This document shows positions 1 through 10,595 of a stretch of DNA of 43,097 nt, one piece after another. The stretch's first letter is position 1. Each line of letters opens with the position of its first letter. The notes beneath the pieces are model-generated. The model was not told where the DNA came from. It searched no databases and saw only the letters and a program-made list of their open reading frames with translations. Position numbers and translations under genes: made by a program. Origin of the DNA: Candidatus Mediterraneibacter intestinipullorum (GTDB taxonomy: Bacteria > Bacillota > Clostridia > Lachnospirales > Lachnospiraceae); NCBI GenBank assembly GCA_019118665.1, contig DWYM01000008.1, positions 1 through 43,097 of the forward strand, written 5' to 3'.

Positions 1-543
1 ACGGAGCATGTGTCCATTGCTTCCCTTCCGGGAATGAGGGAGCGGACGCTTGTGATCAACGGCTTTTCCAAAGGGTTCGCGATGACAGGCTGGCGTCTTG
101 GCTATTGCTGCGGTCCCCAGGCGCTAATCGAGCAGATGACAAAACTCCATCAGTTCGCGATCATGTGCGCGCCGACTACCAGCCAGTATGCCGCTGTCGA
201 GGGGCTGAGAAACTGTGACGATGAAGTGGCGGAGATGAGGAAATCTTATGACCAGAGGAGGCGTTTCCTCATGCACGAGTTCGCTCGCATGGGTCTGGAG
301 TGTTTTGAGCCCTTCGGAGCGTTTTATGTATTTCCCAGCATCCGGGAGTTTCATATGTCTTCCGAAGAGTTTGCGACAAGGCTTCTGGAAGAAGAAAAGG
401 TGGCGGTCGTACCGGGGACCGCGTTTGGCGAATGCGGGGAAGGCTTTCTGCGGATTTCCTATGCATATTCACTGGAGGACTTAAAGGAAGCGCTGGGCCG
501 TCTGGAGCGCTTTATCCAGAGGCTCAGAAATGAACGTGAGTGA
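1..543 (+). CDS. Class I/II pyridoxal-phosphate aminotransferase, 3' part
   Basis: The reading frame is open from the first base, so the gene begins upstream of the window; about 180 C-terminal residues are present. The segment SKGFAMTGWRLGY is the PLP-lysine motif of fold-type I aminotransferases: the Lys forms the Schiff base and the following Arg contacts the cofactor phosphate. The C-terminal small domain (FGAFYVFP, VVPGTAFGECGEGFLRISYA) is also typical of the aspartate/aromatic aminotransferase group. These enzymes exchange amino groups between an amino acid and a 2-oxo acid in the cytoplasm; the substrate cannot be read from this fragment. The stop overlaps a GTG just upstream of trmL, so the two are probably co-transcribed. 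The GTG at base 10 is internal, not the start. Confidence 0.93.
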   Translation, partial: TEHVSIASLPGMRERTLVINGFSKGFAMTGWRLGYCCGPQALIEQMTKLHQFAIMCAPTTSQYAAVEGLRNCDDEVAEMRKSYDQRRRFLMHEFARMGLECFEPFGAFYVFPSIREFHMSSEEFATRLLEEEKVAVVPGTAFGECGEGFLRISYAYSLEDLKEALGRLERFIQRLRNERE

Positions 544-560
544 AAGGACGGACATCAGGC

Positions 561-1052
561 ATGCTGAATATTGTACTCCTTGAGCCGGAGATCCCGGCGA
601 ATACAGGGAACATCGGAAGGACCTGCGTGGCGGCGGGAGCAAGGCTGCACCTGATCGAGCCGCTGGGGTTCCGTCTTTCTGAAAAGGCGCTGAAACGCGC
701 GGGCATGGATTATTGGAAGGATCTGGACGTGACGACATATATGGATTATCCGGATTTCCTCGCCAGAAATCCCGGAGCCAAGATCTATATGGCGACCACA
801 AAGGCGCAAAAGGTATACACAGAAGTATCTTACGAGCCTGACAGCTATATCATGTTCGGGAAGGAGAGCGCGGGGATCCCGGAGGAGATCCTCGTGGAAA
901 ATAAAGAGAACTGCGTGAGGATTCCCATGATGGGGGATATCCGGTCCCTGAACCTGGGAAATTCCGCTGCGATCGTGCTGTATGAAGCGCTGCGGCAGAA
1001 TGGCTTTAAGGGCATGGAATTAGGAGGAGACCTGCATCACCTGAGATGGTGA
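561..1052 (+). CDS. trmL: tRNA (cytidine(34)-2'-O)-methyltransferase TrmL
   Basis: The 163-residue product is a SPOUT-class methyltransferase. It opens with NIVLLEPEIPANTGNIGRTC and ends with the knotted SAM-binding region (MFGKESAGIPEE, RIPMMGDIRSLNLGNSAAIV). TrmL 2'-O-methylates the wobble base C34 or cmnm5U34 of tRNA-Leu isoacceptors as a homodimer. The ATG at 561 is chosen because family members start at this point and an AAAGGA lies about 12 bases upstream. A GTG at 540 would add seven residues and overlap the aminotransferase stop. The stop codon lies inside the transcription terminator hairpin. Confidence 0.93.
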   Translation: MLNIVLLEPEIPANTGNIGRTCVAAGARLHLIEPLGFRLSEKALKRAGMDYWKDLDVTTYMDYPDFLARNPGAKIYMATTKAQKVYTEVSYEPDSYIMFGKESAGIPEEILVENKENCVRIPMMGDIRSLNLGNSAAIVLYEALRQNGFKGMELGGDLHHLRW

Positions 1053-1067
1053 ACAGGTCTTCTTTTT
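1028..1067 (+). terminator. Intrinsic terminator overlapping the trmL stop
   Basis: AGACCTG (1028-1034) pairs with CAGGTCT (1054-1060), and an inner TCACC/GGTGA (1037-1041/1048-1052) extends the stem. A TTCTTTTT tract follows at 1060-1067. The last eight codons and the TGA of trmL form part of the hairpin, so a terminating ribosome would cover it. Confidence 0.8.
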
Positions 1068-1113
1068 GATAAACGGACTGTTTCCACCGCGGGTATGCGT
1101 ATTCTGTCCGCTT

Positions 1114-2004
1114 TCATGAGTTGATGTGTTCCACCAGATGGACAAATTCATCCATCTCCCGGGTACGCCATTTTTCTTTGTGGGAGAAGATCTGCTGGTA
1201 GAGTGTGACGTGAAAGTCGGCCACATTCACCAGAGAGAGCCTGCCCTGCTTCACGCTCTGCTCCACCGCGTACCAGGGCAGCAAAGAAATCCCCCGGTTG
1301 TTCTCCAGCATTCTGATGAGAAAAGAAGTGTTGCTGCACTCCAAAAGAGGGGTGAGGATGATCCTCCGGGAGGCCAAAAACCGGTCCAGCACCCGGCGGT
1401 AATTGGCTTCCCGCTCGGTGAGATAAAAGGGTTTGTCGAGCAGCTGTTCCACGGTCAGTTCGGGAAGTTCCCCCAGCTCCGCGCTCAAAGAGGAGGAGGC
1501 AACAAAGACCACTTCCTCCCGCTGCTCCGCCAGCTTATGCCAGTTGTTGTTGTACTGCGGCTCATCCAGTATGTAGATCATGTCCAGTTCTCCGCGCTCC
1601 ATCTGCTCGATCAGCATCTCGGGCTCTCCGGTGGTGACACGGATGGCCACCTTCGGATGTTTGTTGCAGTAGAGTCGGAGAACAGCGGGCAGTTTGAAAA
1701 AGCACAGCGATTCGATAGTGCCGATATGAAGCTGGCCGTGGAGCTCTCCGGTGTCAGACATGAAGAGTCTGGCTTTATTGACTTCGTTGAGCACATTATA
1801 GGCCTGTTCCAAAAACTGAGTCCCCGGCGCGGTCAGAGAGACACGCTTGCCCATGCGGTCAAACAGCCGGATATGGAGATCCTTTTCCAACTGCTGGATT
1901 TGCACGGTCACAGCAGATTGGGAGTATCCAAGGCTTTCCGCCGCCTTGGAAAAGCTCTTTAGCTGGGCCACTCGAATGAATGTGTTGATTTGACGCAATT
2001 CCAT
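1114..2004 (-). CDS. LysR family transcriptional regulator
   Basis: The 296-residue product has an N-terminal winged helix-turn-helix (residues about 1-60; MELRQINTFIRVAQLKSFSK, SLGYSQSAVTVQIQQLE) followed by a periplasmic-binding-like effector domain, the standard LysR architecture and length. The ATG at 2004 is preceded by GGAGG eight bases upstream; an in-frame upstream ATG at 2028 has no such site. The gene is divergent from the symporter-sdaAB-sdaAA cluster, which is the classic arrangement for a LysR activator controlling the neighbouring operon. The effector is therefore inferred to be serine or a related amino or dicarboxylic acid, but nothing in the sequence proves it. Confidence 0.92.
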   Translation of the reverse strand: MELRQINTFIRVAQLKSFSKAAESLGYSQSAVTVQIQQLEKDLHIRLFDRMGKRVSLTAPGTQFLEQAYNVLNEVNKARLFMSDTGELHGQLHIGTIESLCFFKLPAVLRLYCNKHPKVAIRVTTGEPEMLIEQMERGELDMIYILDEPQYNNNWHKLAEQREEVVFVASSSLSAELGELPELTVEQLLDKPFYLTEREANYRRVLDRFLASRRIILTPLLECSNTSFLIRMLENNRGISLLPWYAVEQSVKQGRLSLVNVADFHVTLYQQIFSHKEKWRTREMDEFVHLVEHINS

Positions 2005-2074
2005 ACCGCTTATCCTCCATCGGCTCACAAAGGTTGTATTAATTTTTTTGAATGATAAGATTAGATTTATGAAT

Positions 2075-2112
2075 TTTACTTTTAATTGTAGTCATGATAT
2101 ATTAAAAATATC
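2075..2112 (+). promoter_or_regulatory. Promoter and palindrome for the serine-use operon
   Basis: A -35 TTTACT (2075-2080), 17-bp spacer and extended -10 TGA-TATATT (2095-2103) lie in the divergent intergenic region. The palindrome GATAT-N7-ATATC (2096-2112) overlaps the -10 and is a candidate operator, possibly for the LysR protein. Promoter match is good; the operator role is inference. Confidence 0.55.
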
Positions 2113-2189
2113 AAATAGTCAAGGGAATTTTGTGCAAAATAACACAAAAACACAGAAGAACACAAAAGAACAAGGAGGTTGTATCGTTT

Positions 2190-3410
2190 ATGGAAAAGAA
2201 AAAATTTAAACTTGGCTTACTTCCCAGACTCATCATCGCTATCATCATTGGTATCCTGTTTGGACAGTTCCTGCCGGAATGGTTCTGCAGGATCGTGGTG
2301 ACTGCATCCACAATTTTCAGCACATTCCTGTCCTTTGTCATCCCCCTGATGATCTTGGCCTATGTGACCATGGGAATTGCCAACCTGAAGAACGGCGCCG
2401 GCAAGCTGCTGCTGATCACTGTCGTGATCGCCTACGTTTCCACACTGATTGCCGGTTCATCGTCCTATCTGGTGTCCAGTAACCTGTTCACCAGCTTTAT
2501 GAGTGCGGACGTCCTGGAGCAGATAGCGGCCACGGCGGACAACTCTCTGGAGACCTATTTCAGCCTGGACATCCCTGTCCTGCTGGATACTCTCTCCGCG
2601 GTGGTACTGGCCTTTATGCTGGGTCTGTGCCTGTCTACCCTGCGGGGAAAGACGATCGGCGATACTCTTTATAACAGCATGAGCGATTTCTCGGGTATCA
2701 TCGATAAGGTGCTCCACTCAGTCATCATCCCTCTTCTGCCCCTTTACATCTGCGGGACATTCACCAATATGACGAAATCCGGTCAGACCTTCGCTATTCT
2801 GGGGGTACTCTGGAAGGTCTTCCTGGTGGTCATCGTGATGCATCTGGTCTGTATTTTGTTCCAGTTCCTGGTAGCGGGCGTTGTCAGCAAAAAGAATCCT
2901 TTTACGCTGATAAAAAATCAGATCCCCGGCTACACTACCGCCCTGGGCACCCAGTCCTCAGCCGCTACTATTCCAGTGAATCTGCAGTGCGCGGAGGCCG
3001 ACGGTGTTTCTGATGAGATCCGCAACTTTGTGGTTCCCTTGTGCGCCAACATACATATGGCGGGCTCCATGATCACCATTACTGCCTGTGCTACGGCGGT
3101 ATGCCTGATGAATCAGATCCCGATCGGCCTGTCCACAGTGATTCCGTTTATCATGACCCTGGGTATTGCCATGGTGGCGTCCCCCGGCGCTCCCGGCGGC
3201 TCCATTATGACAGCCCTGCCCTTCATGTATATGATTTTCGGCGTGGAAGCCGGAGATCCCGGCGGATCCCTCTGCGCTATCATGGTAGCTCTGTACATTA
3301 CGCAGGATTCCTTCGGTACTGCATGCAATGTTTCCGGTGACAACGCCATTGGCGTTATTGTGGAGACCATTTATCAGAAGTTTATCAAAAAATCCCATGC
3401 GGAAGCCTGA
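2190..3410 (+). CDS. Dicarboxylate/amino acid:cation symporter (probable serine/threonine uptake)
   Basis: The 406-residue, strongly hydrophobic product belongs to the DAACS (SLC1-like, GltP/SstT) family. Family hallmarks are a serine-rich re-entrant loop (GTQSSAATIPVNLQCA), the PLCANIHMAGS helix, and near the end the substrate/cation signature QDSFGTACNVSGDNA. It would import an amino or dicarboxylic acid with Na+ or H+ across the plasma membrane. ATG 2190 is preferred over the upstream GTG at 2130 because AAGGAGG sits ten bases before it. It is followed 36 bases later by the serine dehydratase genes, so serine (or threonine) is the likely cargo; that is inferred from context, not from binding residues. 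Confidence 0.88.
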   Translation: MEKKKFKLGLLPRLIIAIIIGILFGQFLPEWFCRIVVTASTIFSTFLSFVIPLMILAYVTMGIANLKNGAGKLLLITVVIAYVSTLIAGSSSYLVSSNLFTSFMSADVLEQIAATADNSLETYFSLDIPVLLDTLSAVVLAFMLGLCLSTLRGKTIGDTLYNSMSDFSGIIDKVLHSVIIPLLPLYICGTFTNMTKSGQTFAILGVLWKVFLVVIVMHLVCILFQFLVAGVVSKKNPFTLIKNQIPGYTTALGTQSSAATIPVNLQCAEADGVSDEIRNFVVPLCANIHMAGSMITITACATAVCLMNQIPIGLSTVIPFIMTLGIAMVASPGAPGGSIMTALPFMYMIFGVEAGDPGGSLCAIMVALYITQDSFGTACNVSGDNAIGVIVETIYQKFIKKSHAEA

Positions 3411-3446
3411 CAGACTGGCAGCCAGGGATAGGAAAGGAGAATAGTC

Positions 3447-4115
3447 TTGTCCTATATCAGTGTTTTTGACGTGCTCGGACCCGACATGATCGGTCCCTCC
3501 AGCTCTCACACGGCGGGAGCGGCTGTCATCGCCTTTATGGCTCATAAGATGATCGCCCCGCCGCTGGAGAAGGTGGAATTCACTCTTTATGGTTCTTTTT
3601 CCAAGACCTACCGCGGGCATGGAACAGACAGGGCCCTGCTGGGAGGCATCATGGGATTTGGCGCGGATGACGCCCGCATCAGGAATTCTTTTGAGATAGC
3701 TGATGAGCGGGGGCTGGATTACAGTTTTACTCCTCGCGACACGGTGGATGACATACATCCCAATACCGTGGATATCCGCATGGAGAATGCCGTCGGACGA
3801 GTGGTGACGGTGCGGGGTGAATCGCTGGGCGGAGGCAAAGTGCGTATTTCCCGGATCAATGGTGTATCGGTGGATTTTACCGGAGATTACAGCACGGCCA
3901 TCGTGGTCCAGCAGGATAAACCCGGTGTGGTAGCCCACATCACCAAGATCCTCAGCGACAGCAATGTCAACATTGCCTTTATGCGGCTGTTCCGGGAGGC
4001 TAAAGGACATATAGCCTATACCATCGTGGAATCCGATGGGCAGTTCCCGGAGGGGATTGCGGAACCGCTGCGGGCAAATCCAAATGTACACGATGTTATG
4101 ATCGTGGAATTGTAG
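3447..4115 (+). CDS. sdaAB: L-serine ammonia-lyase, iron-sulfur-dependent, subunit beta
   Basis: The 222-residue product is the small subunit of the two-gene L-serine dehydratase of anaerobic Firmicutes. It begins with SVFDVLGPDMIGPSSSHTAG, the signature of the family, and ends with an ACT domain (residues about 152-222; KPGVVAHITKILSDSNVNIA), which usually binds an amino acid regulator. With the alpha subunit it deaminates L-serine to pyruvate and ammonia. The start is a TTG at 3447 with AAAGGAGA six bases upstream. It lies between the symporter and sdaAA, 17 bases before the latter. Confidence 0.95.
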   Translation: MSYISVFDVLGPDMIGPSSSHTAGAAVIAFMAHKMIAPPLEKVEFTLYGSFSKTYRGHGTDRALLGGIMGFGADDARIRNSFEIADERGLDYSFTPRDTVDDIHPNTVDIRMENAVGRVVTVRGESLGGGKVRISRINGVSVDFTGDYSTAIVVQQDKPGVVAHITKILSDSNVNIAFMRLFREAKGHIAYTIVESDGQFPEGIAEPLRANPNVHDVMIVEL

Positions 4116-4132
4116 GGAAGGAGGGATAGTTC

Positions 4133-5002
4133 ATGGAATTTAATTCTGCCAGGGAACTTCTGGAGCTGTGCCAGAAAGAACATTGCCCCATTTCTGAGAT
4201 CATGCGCCGCAGGGAATGCGCGCTGGGTGAGTGGAACCGGGATGTGGTGGATCATCATATGTCACAGGTTCTGGAGATCATGCGCAATTCAGCCTTCCAG
4301 CCTTTGAAAAATCCGGTCAGATCCATGGGCGGTCTTATCGGTGGGGAGGCAAAAAAACTCCACAGACATGCCGCTAAGGGTAAGGCCATCTGTGGAGATG
4401 TACTGCTTCGGGCCATCACCTATGCTGTCGCGGTACTGGAGGTCAACGCCTCCATGGGGTTGATCGTAGCGGCGCCCACTGCCGGATCTGCCGGCGTGGT
4501 GCCCGGACTCCTGCTGGCATTGCAGGACTGCTATAAGATTTCCGATGACCGGCTGGTAGACGCCCTTTTCAACGCCGGCGCCGTTGGGTATCTGGCTATG
4601 CGCAACGCCACGGTAGCCGGAGCTGTAGGGGGATGTCAGGCAGAGATCGGCGTGGCAGCAGCCATGGCAGCTTCAGCCACGGTGGAGCTGATGGGCGGTA
4701 CACCGGAACAGTGCCTGGACGCAGCCTCCACTGTGCTGATGAATATGCTGGGCCTGGTGTGCGACCCGGTGGGCGGTCTGGTAGAGTACCCTTGCCAGAA
4801 CAGGAATGCCTCCGGTGCTGCTAATGCGCTGCTCGCAGCCGAATTTTCCCTCAGTGGGATTTCCCAGCTCATTCCTTTTGACGAGATGTTGGATACCATG
4901 TATGCAGTGGGCAGGCGCATTCCCCTGGAGCTTCGGGAGACTGCTCTGGGCGGCTGCGCGGTCACCCCTTCCGCCTGTGAGCGGTGTGGCGGATGCGGCT
5001 GA
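4133..5002 (+). CDS. sdaAA: L-serine ammonia-lyase, iron-sulfur-dependent, subunit alpha
   Basis: The 289-residue catalytic subunit contains the glycine-rich APTAGSAGVVPGLL segment and three cysteines placed as in the family for an oxygen-sensitive 4Fe-4S cluster: C168 (GGCQAEIG), C210 (VCDPVGG) and C221 (YPCQNRN). The cluster acts as a Lewis acid on the serine hydroxyl. An additional Cys-rich end (CERCGGCG) is present. The gene begins with ATG after GGAAGGAGGG and follows sdaAB directly; an intrinsic terminator 50 bases past the stop ends the operon. Together with the symporter the pair feeds serine carbon into pyruvate. Confidence 0.95.
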   Translation: MEFNSARELLELCQKEHCPISEIMRRRECALGEWNRDVVDHHMSQVLEIMRNSAFQPLKNPVRSMGGLIGGEAKKLHRHAAKGKAICGDVLLRAITYAVAVLEVNASMGLIVAAPTAGSAGVVPGLLLALQDCYKISDDRLVDALFNAGAVGYLAMRNATVAGAVGGCQAEIGVAAAMAASATVELMGGTPEQCLDAASTVLMNMLGLVCDPVGGLVEYPCQNRNASGAANALLAAEFSLSGISQLIPFDEMLDTMYAVGRRIPLELRETALGGCAVTPSACERCGGCG

Positions 5003-5052
5003 AAGCAGCCCGCCTGCTCCTTTATTGCCGGGCTATCCGACTAAAATCATGG

Positions 5053-5090
5053 AGCGCGTCCCAGTTATGGCCAGGGGCGCGCTTTGTTTA
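5053..5090 (+). terminator. Intrinsic terminator of the serine-use operon
   Basis: AGCGCGTCCC (5053-5062) pairs with GGGGCGCGCT (5074-5083), ten base pairs with one G-U, around an 11-base loop, followed by TTTGTTTA. A second hairpin, AAGCCGC-GCCC-GCGGCTT (5120-5137), lies in the leader of the next gene and lacks a U-tract. Confidence 0.78.
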
Positions 5091-5197
5091 TCACCGGGCA
5101 GCGGCAGGCCTGATCCGAAAAGCCGCGCCCGCGGCTTATCTGAATACGGACAGAATAGCCGACATGACTGGCTGCATAGAAAAGGAGGAGATTTTTC

Positions 5198-5656
5198 ATG
5201 CGTATCAAAGAGTATCTGCGGAGAAAGGTTGCGTTTATTGCCAGCGTGATCGAGATCGCCATTTCCATCATCGTGCTCATTGCCATTGTCACTGTGGGTG
5301 TGCAGGTGGTGCGCGAGGCGCTTGATCTTGCGGGAGACCCATGGGGGCAAGAGGGATTTACGGTGTTCCTGGGCCACGCGTTCAATCTGATCATCGGGGT
5401 GGAGTTTATCAAGATGCTGGCCAAGCATACGCCTGGCTCTGCCATTGAGGTGCTGCTGTTTGCCATCGCGCGCCAGATGGTGGTGGGACACACCACGCCG
5501 CTGGAAAATTTGATCGGCATCGTCACCATCGCCCTGATCTTCGCCATCCGCAAATTTCTGTTTGTTCCTTCTTTCGGCGAGCATTCGGCGTTTCATAAAG
5601 AGGAGGATGAGGCGGGCGGGTCTGCAGACGCGGGCGGAGCGCCTCGGCAGGAATGA
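5198..5656 (+). CDS. PsiE-like small integral membrane protein
   Basis: The 152-residue product has about four hydrophobic helices (residues about 12-32, 50-68, 78-94 and 103-123) and a short charged, glycine-rich cytoplasmic tail. The segments GVEFIKMLAKHTPGSAIEVL and ARQMVV resemble the phosphate-starvation-inducible PsiE family, whose biochemical role is unknown. The ATG at 5198 has GGAGGAG ten bases upstream. It stands alone between the serine-use terminator and the V-ATPase operon. Family assignment is from motif recall and is moderate; membrane location is clear. Confidence 0.68.
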   Translation: MRIKEYLRRKVAFIASVIEIAISIIVLIAIVTVGVQVVREALDLAGDPWGQEGFTVFLGHAFNLIIGVEFIKMLAKHTPGSAIEVLLFAIARQMVVGHTTPLENLIGIVTIALIFAIRKFLFVPSFGEHSAFHKEEDEAGGSADAGGAPRQE

Positions 5657-5690
5657 CACTTCAGACTGGAATCAGAATTTCCCCTTTGCT

Positions 5691-5747
5691 TATAATTGTT
5701 ATATAATGGGCTGGACTTTAGTGTTAAGATTATGCTAAGATTATTAT
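5691..5747 (+). promoter_or_regulatory. AT-rich promoter region of the V-ATPase operon
   Basis: Two TATAAT hexamers (5691-5696 and 5702-5707) lie upstream of the first ATPase gene. No convincing -35 hexamer is seen at 16-18 bp from either, so the exact promoter is uncertain, but this is the only promoter-like stretch before the nine-gene operon. Confidence 0.35.
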
Positions 5748-5817
5748 CTGCATGAAGCAGGAAGTATTGGAAAAACTAAGAAAACAGAAATCTGCCGGGA
5801 AAGGTGGTGCACATATC

Positions 5818-6126
5818 ATGGTGGAAGAGACGATCCGATCGATCCGCGAGACAGAGGAGGAGGCGGATGAGATCATAAGAGAAGCGGAGAAAAAGAGCCG
5901 TGAGATACTTGCTGAAGCGGAGAAAAGAGCCGAAAAGGCTTCAGAGGAAATATTAAGCAGAGCAAGGTCAGAAGCTCTGACAACCGTGGAGCAGGCGAAA
6001 ACAGGAGGAGAGCGCAGCATGGCGGACGCAGAGGCGGAGACAGAAAAAGCTGTCCTTGCCCTGAAAGAGTCTGCCCTGTCGAGGGAGAAGGAAGCGGTTG
6101 ACCTTGTGCTCTCTATGCTTGTGTGA
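5818..6126 (+). CDS. V-type ATP synthase peripheral-stalk subunit G/H-like (E. hirae NtpF equivalent)
   Basis: The 102-residue product is almost entirely charged, alanine-rich coiled coil (repeating EEADEIIREAEKKSREI-type heptads). This fits the small peripheral-stalk subunit that pairs with subunit E as a stator of V/A-type ATPases. ATG 5818 is chosen because AAAGGTGG lies ten bases upstream; an in-frame ATG at 5752 would add 22 residues not expected in the family. It is the first gene of the operon, 38 bases before subunit I, the position held by ntpF in Enterococcus hirae. Coiled coils diverge fast, so the assignment rests on context as much as sequence. Confidence 0.8.
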   Translation: MVEETIRSIRETEEEADEIIREAEKKSREILAEAEKRAEKASEEILSRARSEALTTVEQAKTGGERSMADAEAETEKAVLALKESALSREKEAVDLVLSMLV

Positions 6127-6164
6127 AACCGGCATAATGGAAACAGTAAAGGAGGGATAAGTAA

Positions 6165-8668
<2,504 letters not shown>

Positions 8669-8686
8669 CAGAAGGAGAAGAAGAGC

Positions 8687-9280
8687 ATGAGTGGACTGGA
8701 TAAAATGAAATCCCGGATCCTTGAGGAGGCGGAGCAGTCTGCACAGGAGATCATTGAAAAAGCCGAAGCGGATGCCGAAGCAGTTGTGAAAGCGGCTGTG
8801 GAAGAGGCGCATGCCGAGGCGGCGAAGCTCCGGGAGAAGGCAGAGCAGAGCGCCGCGGACTACGCGAAGCGCGCGGCATCCTCGGCGGACATGCGCAGGA
8901 AGCAGGCAAATCTTGCCGCAAAGCAGGACGTGATCAGCGCTGTGCTGGGAAAAGCATATGACACCGTCATGGAGCTGGATGCGGACGAGTATTTCGGCAT
9001 GCTTGAGAAGATCCTGGAAAAACATGTGCTCCCGGAAAAGGGGGAGATCTGCTTTTCTCAGAGAGATCTCGCGCGGATGCCGGAAGGATTCACAGGAAAG
9101 ATCAAGACTATCGCCGCCTCAAAAGGCGGAAGCCTGGCGCTCTCAGACGAAGCGCGCCGGATCGACGGAGGCTTTCTCCTGATATACGGTGGGATCGAAG
9201 AAAACTGTACGATAAAGGCAGTGTTCGACTCAAAGAGAGAAGAACTGTCAGACCGGGTGAAAAGGCTTTTGTTCGGATGA
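8687..9280 (+). CDS. ntpE: V-type ATP synthase subunit E (peripheral stalk)
   Basis: The 197-residue product has an N-terminal long coiled coil (residues about 5-90, alanine/glutamate-rich) and a compact C-terminal domain (KGGSLALSDEARRIDGGFLL, IEENCTIKAVFD) that caps the catalytic head, as in subunit E of V/A-ATPases. It pairs with the small coiled-coil subunit at the operon start to form the stator. ATG at 8687 has AGAAGGAG upstream. It lies 18 bases after ntpK and 24 before ntpC. Confidence 0.93.
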   Translation: MSGLDKMKSRILEEAEQSAQEIIEKAEADAEAVVKAAVEEAHAEAAKLREKAEQSAADYAKRAASSADMRRKQANLAAKQDVISAVLGKAYDTVMELDADEYFGMLEKILEKHVLPEKGEICFSQRDLARMPEGFTGKIKTIAASKGGSLALSDEARRIDGGFLLIYGGIEENCTIKAVFDSKREELSDRVKRLLFG

Positions 9281-9304
9281 ACATGACCGCAAGGAGGGTT
9301 TAAC

Positions 9305-10276
9305 TTGAATAATACAAAATATGCGTATGCGGTTGCGCGTATCCGCGCCCTGGAAGTCTCTCTCTTTTCCGACGCAGTGATCGAACAGCTCCTGGCGTGC
9401 AGGACAGCGGAGGAGGCCCTTCGGTCTGTGATGGAAAAGGGATGGGGAGACGTGTCAGGAAATGCGGATATGGACGCGGTGCTGAAGCGGGAGGAAGAAA
9501 AGACCTGGGAGGTCATCCGCGATGTGGCGCCGGATATGAGCGTCTTTGACGTGCTTTCCTATCCGAAGCTGTATCACAACTTAAAGGCAGCGGTCAAGGA
9601 AGTCTGCACGGAGAAGCGGACGCCGGGCATCTTTTATGATGACTGTGATATCCCGGGCAGTGAAATGCTCCGCATCATCGAGAACCGGGAGTTTTCAAAA
9701 CTTCCCGGAAACATGGGAGGCGTGGCTGAGGAAGCGCTTGAGATGCTGCTCCACACAAGGGATGGACAGCTCTGTGATATTATGATCGACAAAGCGGCGC
9801 TGGAGGCCATCCGCGAGGCGGGCAGACGGTCCGGGGAGCCGATCATAGAGGATTACGCGGACACTACCGTGGCGATCGCGGATATCAAGATCGCGGTGCG
9901 CTCCCATAAGACAGGAAAGAGCGGGGACTTTATGCGCAGCGCCATGGCGGAGTGTCGGAGCGTCAATGCGGAACAGCTGATCCGCGCGGCGCTTGCCGGC
10001 GAGGAGGAGATCGTCCGGTATCTGGAAGGGACTTCCTATGCGGGCGGAGCGGACGCGCTGAGAGAATCCCCATCAGCTTTTGAACGCTGGTGCGACAACC
10101 GCATGACAGAGACATTGAAACCGCAGAAATATGAGACATTTTCCGTGGGACCCCTGCTCGGATATCTGATCGCGCGGGAAAATGAGATCAAGACAGTTCG
10201 GATCATTCTGACAGGAAAACAGAACGGTTTTCCCGATGACGCGATCCGGGAAAGGATAAGGGAGATGTATGTATAG
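9305..10276 (+). CDS. ntpC: V-type ATP synthase subunit C (d-type, rotor socket)
   Basis: The 323-residue, mostly helical product matches the V-ATPase C/d (AC39-like) subunit, which sits on the c-ring and couples it to the D-F central axle. The N-terminus (YAYAVARIRALEVSLFS) and the closing GYLIARENEIKTVRIILTGK are characteristic. It starts with TTG at 9305, preceded by AAGGAGG eight bases away. Its end overlaps the subunit F gene by eight bases. Confidence 0.93.
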   Translation: MNNTKYAYAVARIRALEVSLFSDAVIEQLLACRTAEEALRSVMEKGWGDVSGNADMDAVLKREEEKTWEVIRDVAPDMSVFDVLSYPKLYHNLKAAVKEVCTEKRTPGIFYDDCDIPGSEMLRIIENREFSKLPGNMGGVAEEALEMLLHTRDGQLCDIMIDKAALEAIREAGRRSGEPIIEDYADTTVAIADIKIAVRSHKTGKSGDFMRSAMAECRSVNAEQLIRAALAGEEEIVRYLEGTSYAGGADALRESPSAFERWCDNRMTETLKPQKYETFSVGPLLGYLIARENEIKTVRIILTGKQNGFPDDAIRERIREMYV

Positions 10277-10595
10277 GATTGCAGTGGTCGGCGATTATGA
10301 CAGTATCTACGGATTCGCCGCAGTGGGACTGGACATCTGCCCTGTGAAGGACCGGGAAGAGACGCTCCGAAGGCTGAAACAGCTGGCGGAGGACGGATAT
10401 GGCATCATCTATATCACAGAAAAAGCCGCTGAGGAGCTGGGCAGCGGGCTGGATGAGTACCTGGAGCGGAGACTTCCGGCAGTCATACAGATCCCGGGCG
10501 TGTCAGGAAATACAGGCGCCGGTGTGGAAGGCGTTAAAAAGACCGTGGAGCAGGCGGTCGGGTCAGATATTCTGTTTGGAGGAGTAGGCGAATGA
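10269..10595 (+). CDS. V-type ATP synthase subunit F (central stalk; E. hirae NtpG equivalent)
   Basis: The 108-residue product is the small Rossmann-like subunit that binds the D axle. Features are [20 protein letters not shown], a central [12 protein letters not shown] strand-helix, and [14 protein letters not shown] near the end, which closely fit bacterial V-type subunit F. The ATG overlaps the end of ntpC and the stop overlaps the ntpA start (ATGA), so it is tightly coupled in translation. Naming differs between systems: this is subunit F but is called NtpG in E. hirae. Confidence 0.93.
   Translation: MYRIAVVGDYDSIYGFAAVGLDICPVKDREETLRRLKQLAEDGYGIIYITEKAAEELGSGLDEYLERRLPAVIQIPGVSGNTGAGVEGVKKTVEQAVGSDILFGGVGE

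Noticed and set aside
1126-1962. A 278-codon plus-strand frame over the LysR gene
   Set aside because: The opposite strand encodes a full LysR protein with a good start site; this frame has no family features.
2958-4091. A 377-codon open frame on the minus strand across the symporter and sdaAB
   Set aside because: It lies opposite two well-supported genes, has no recognisable domain and reads as the antisense of conserved codons.
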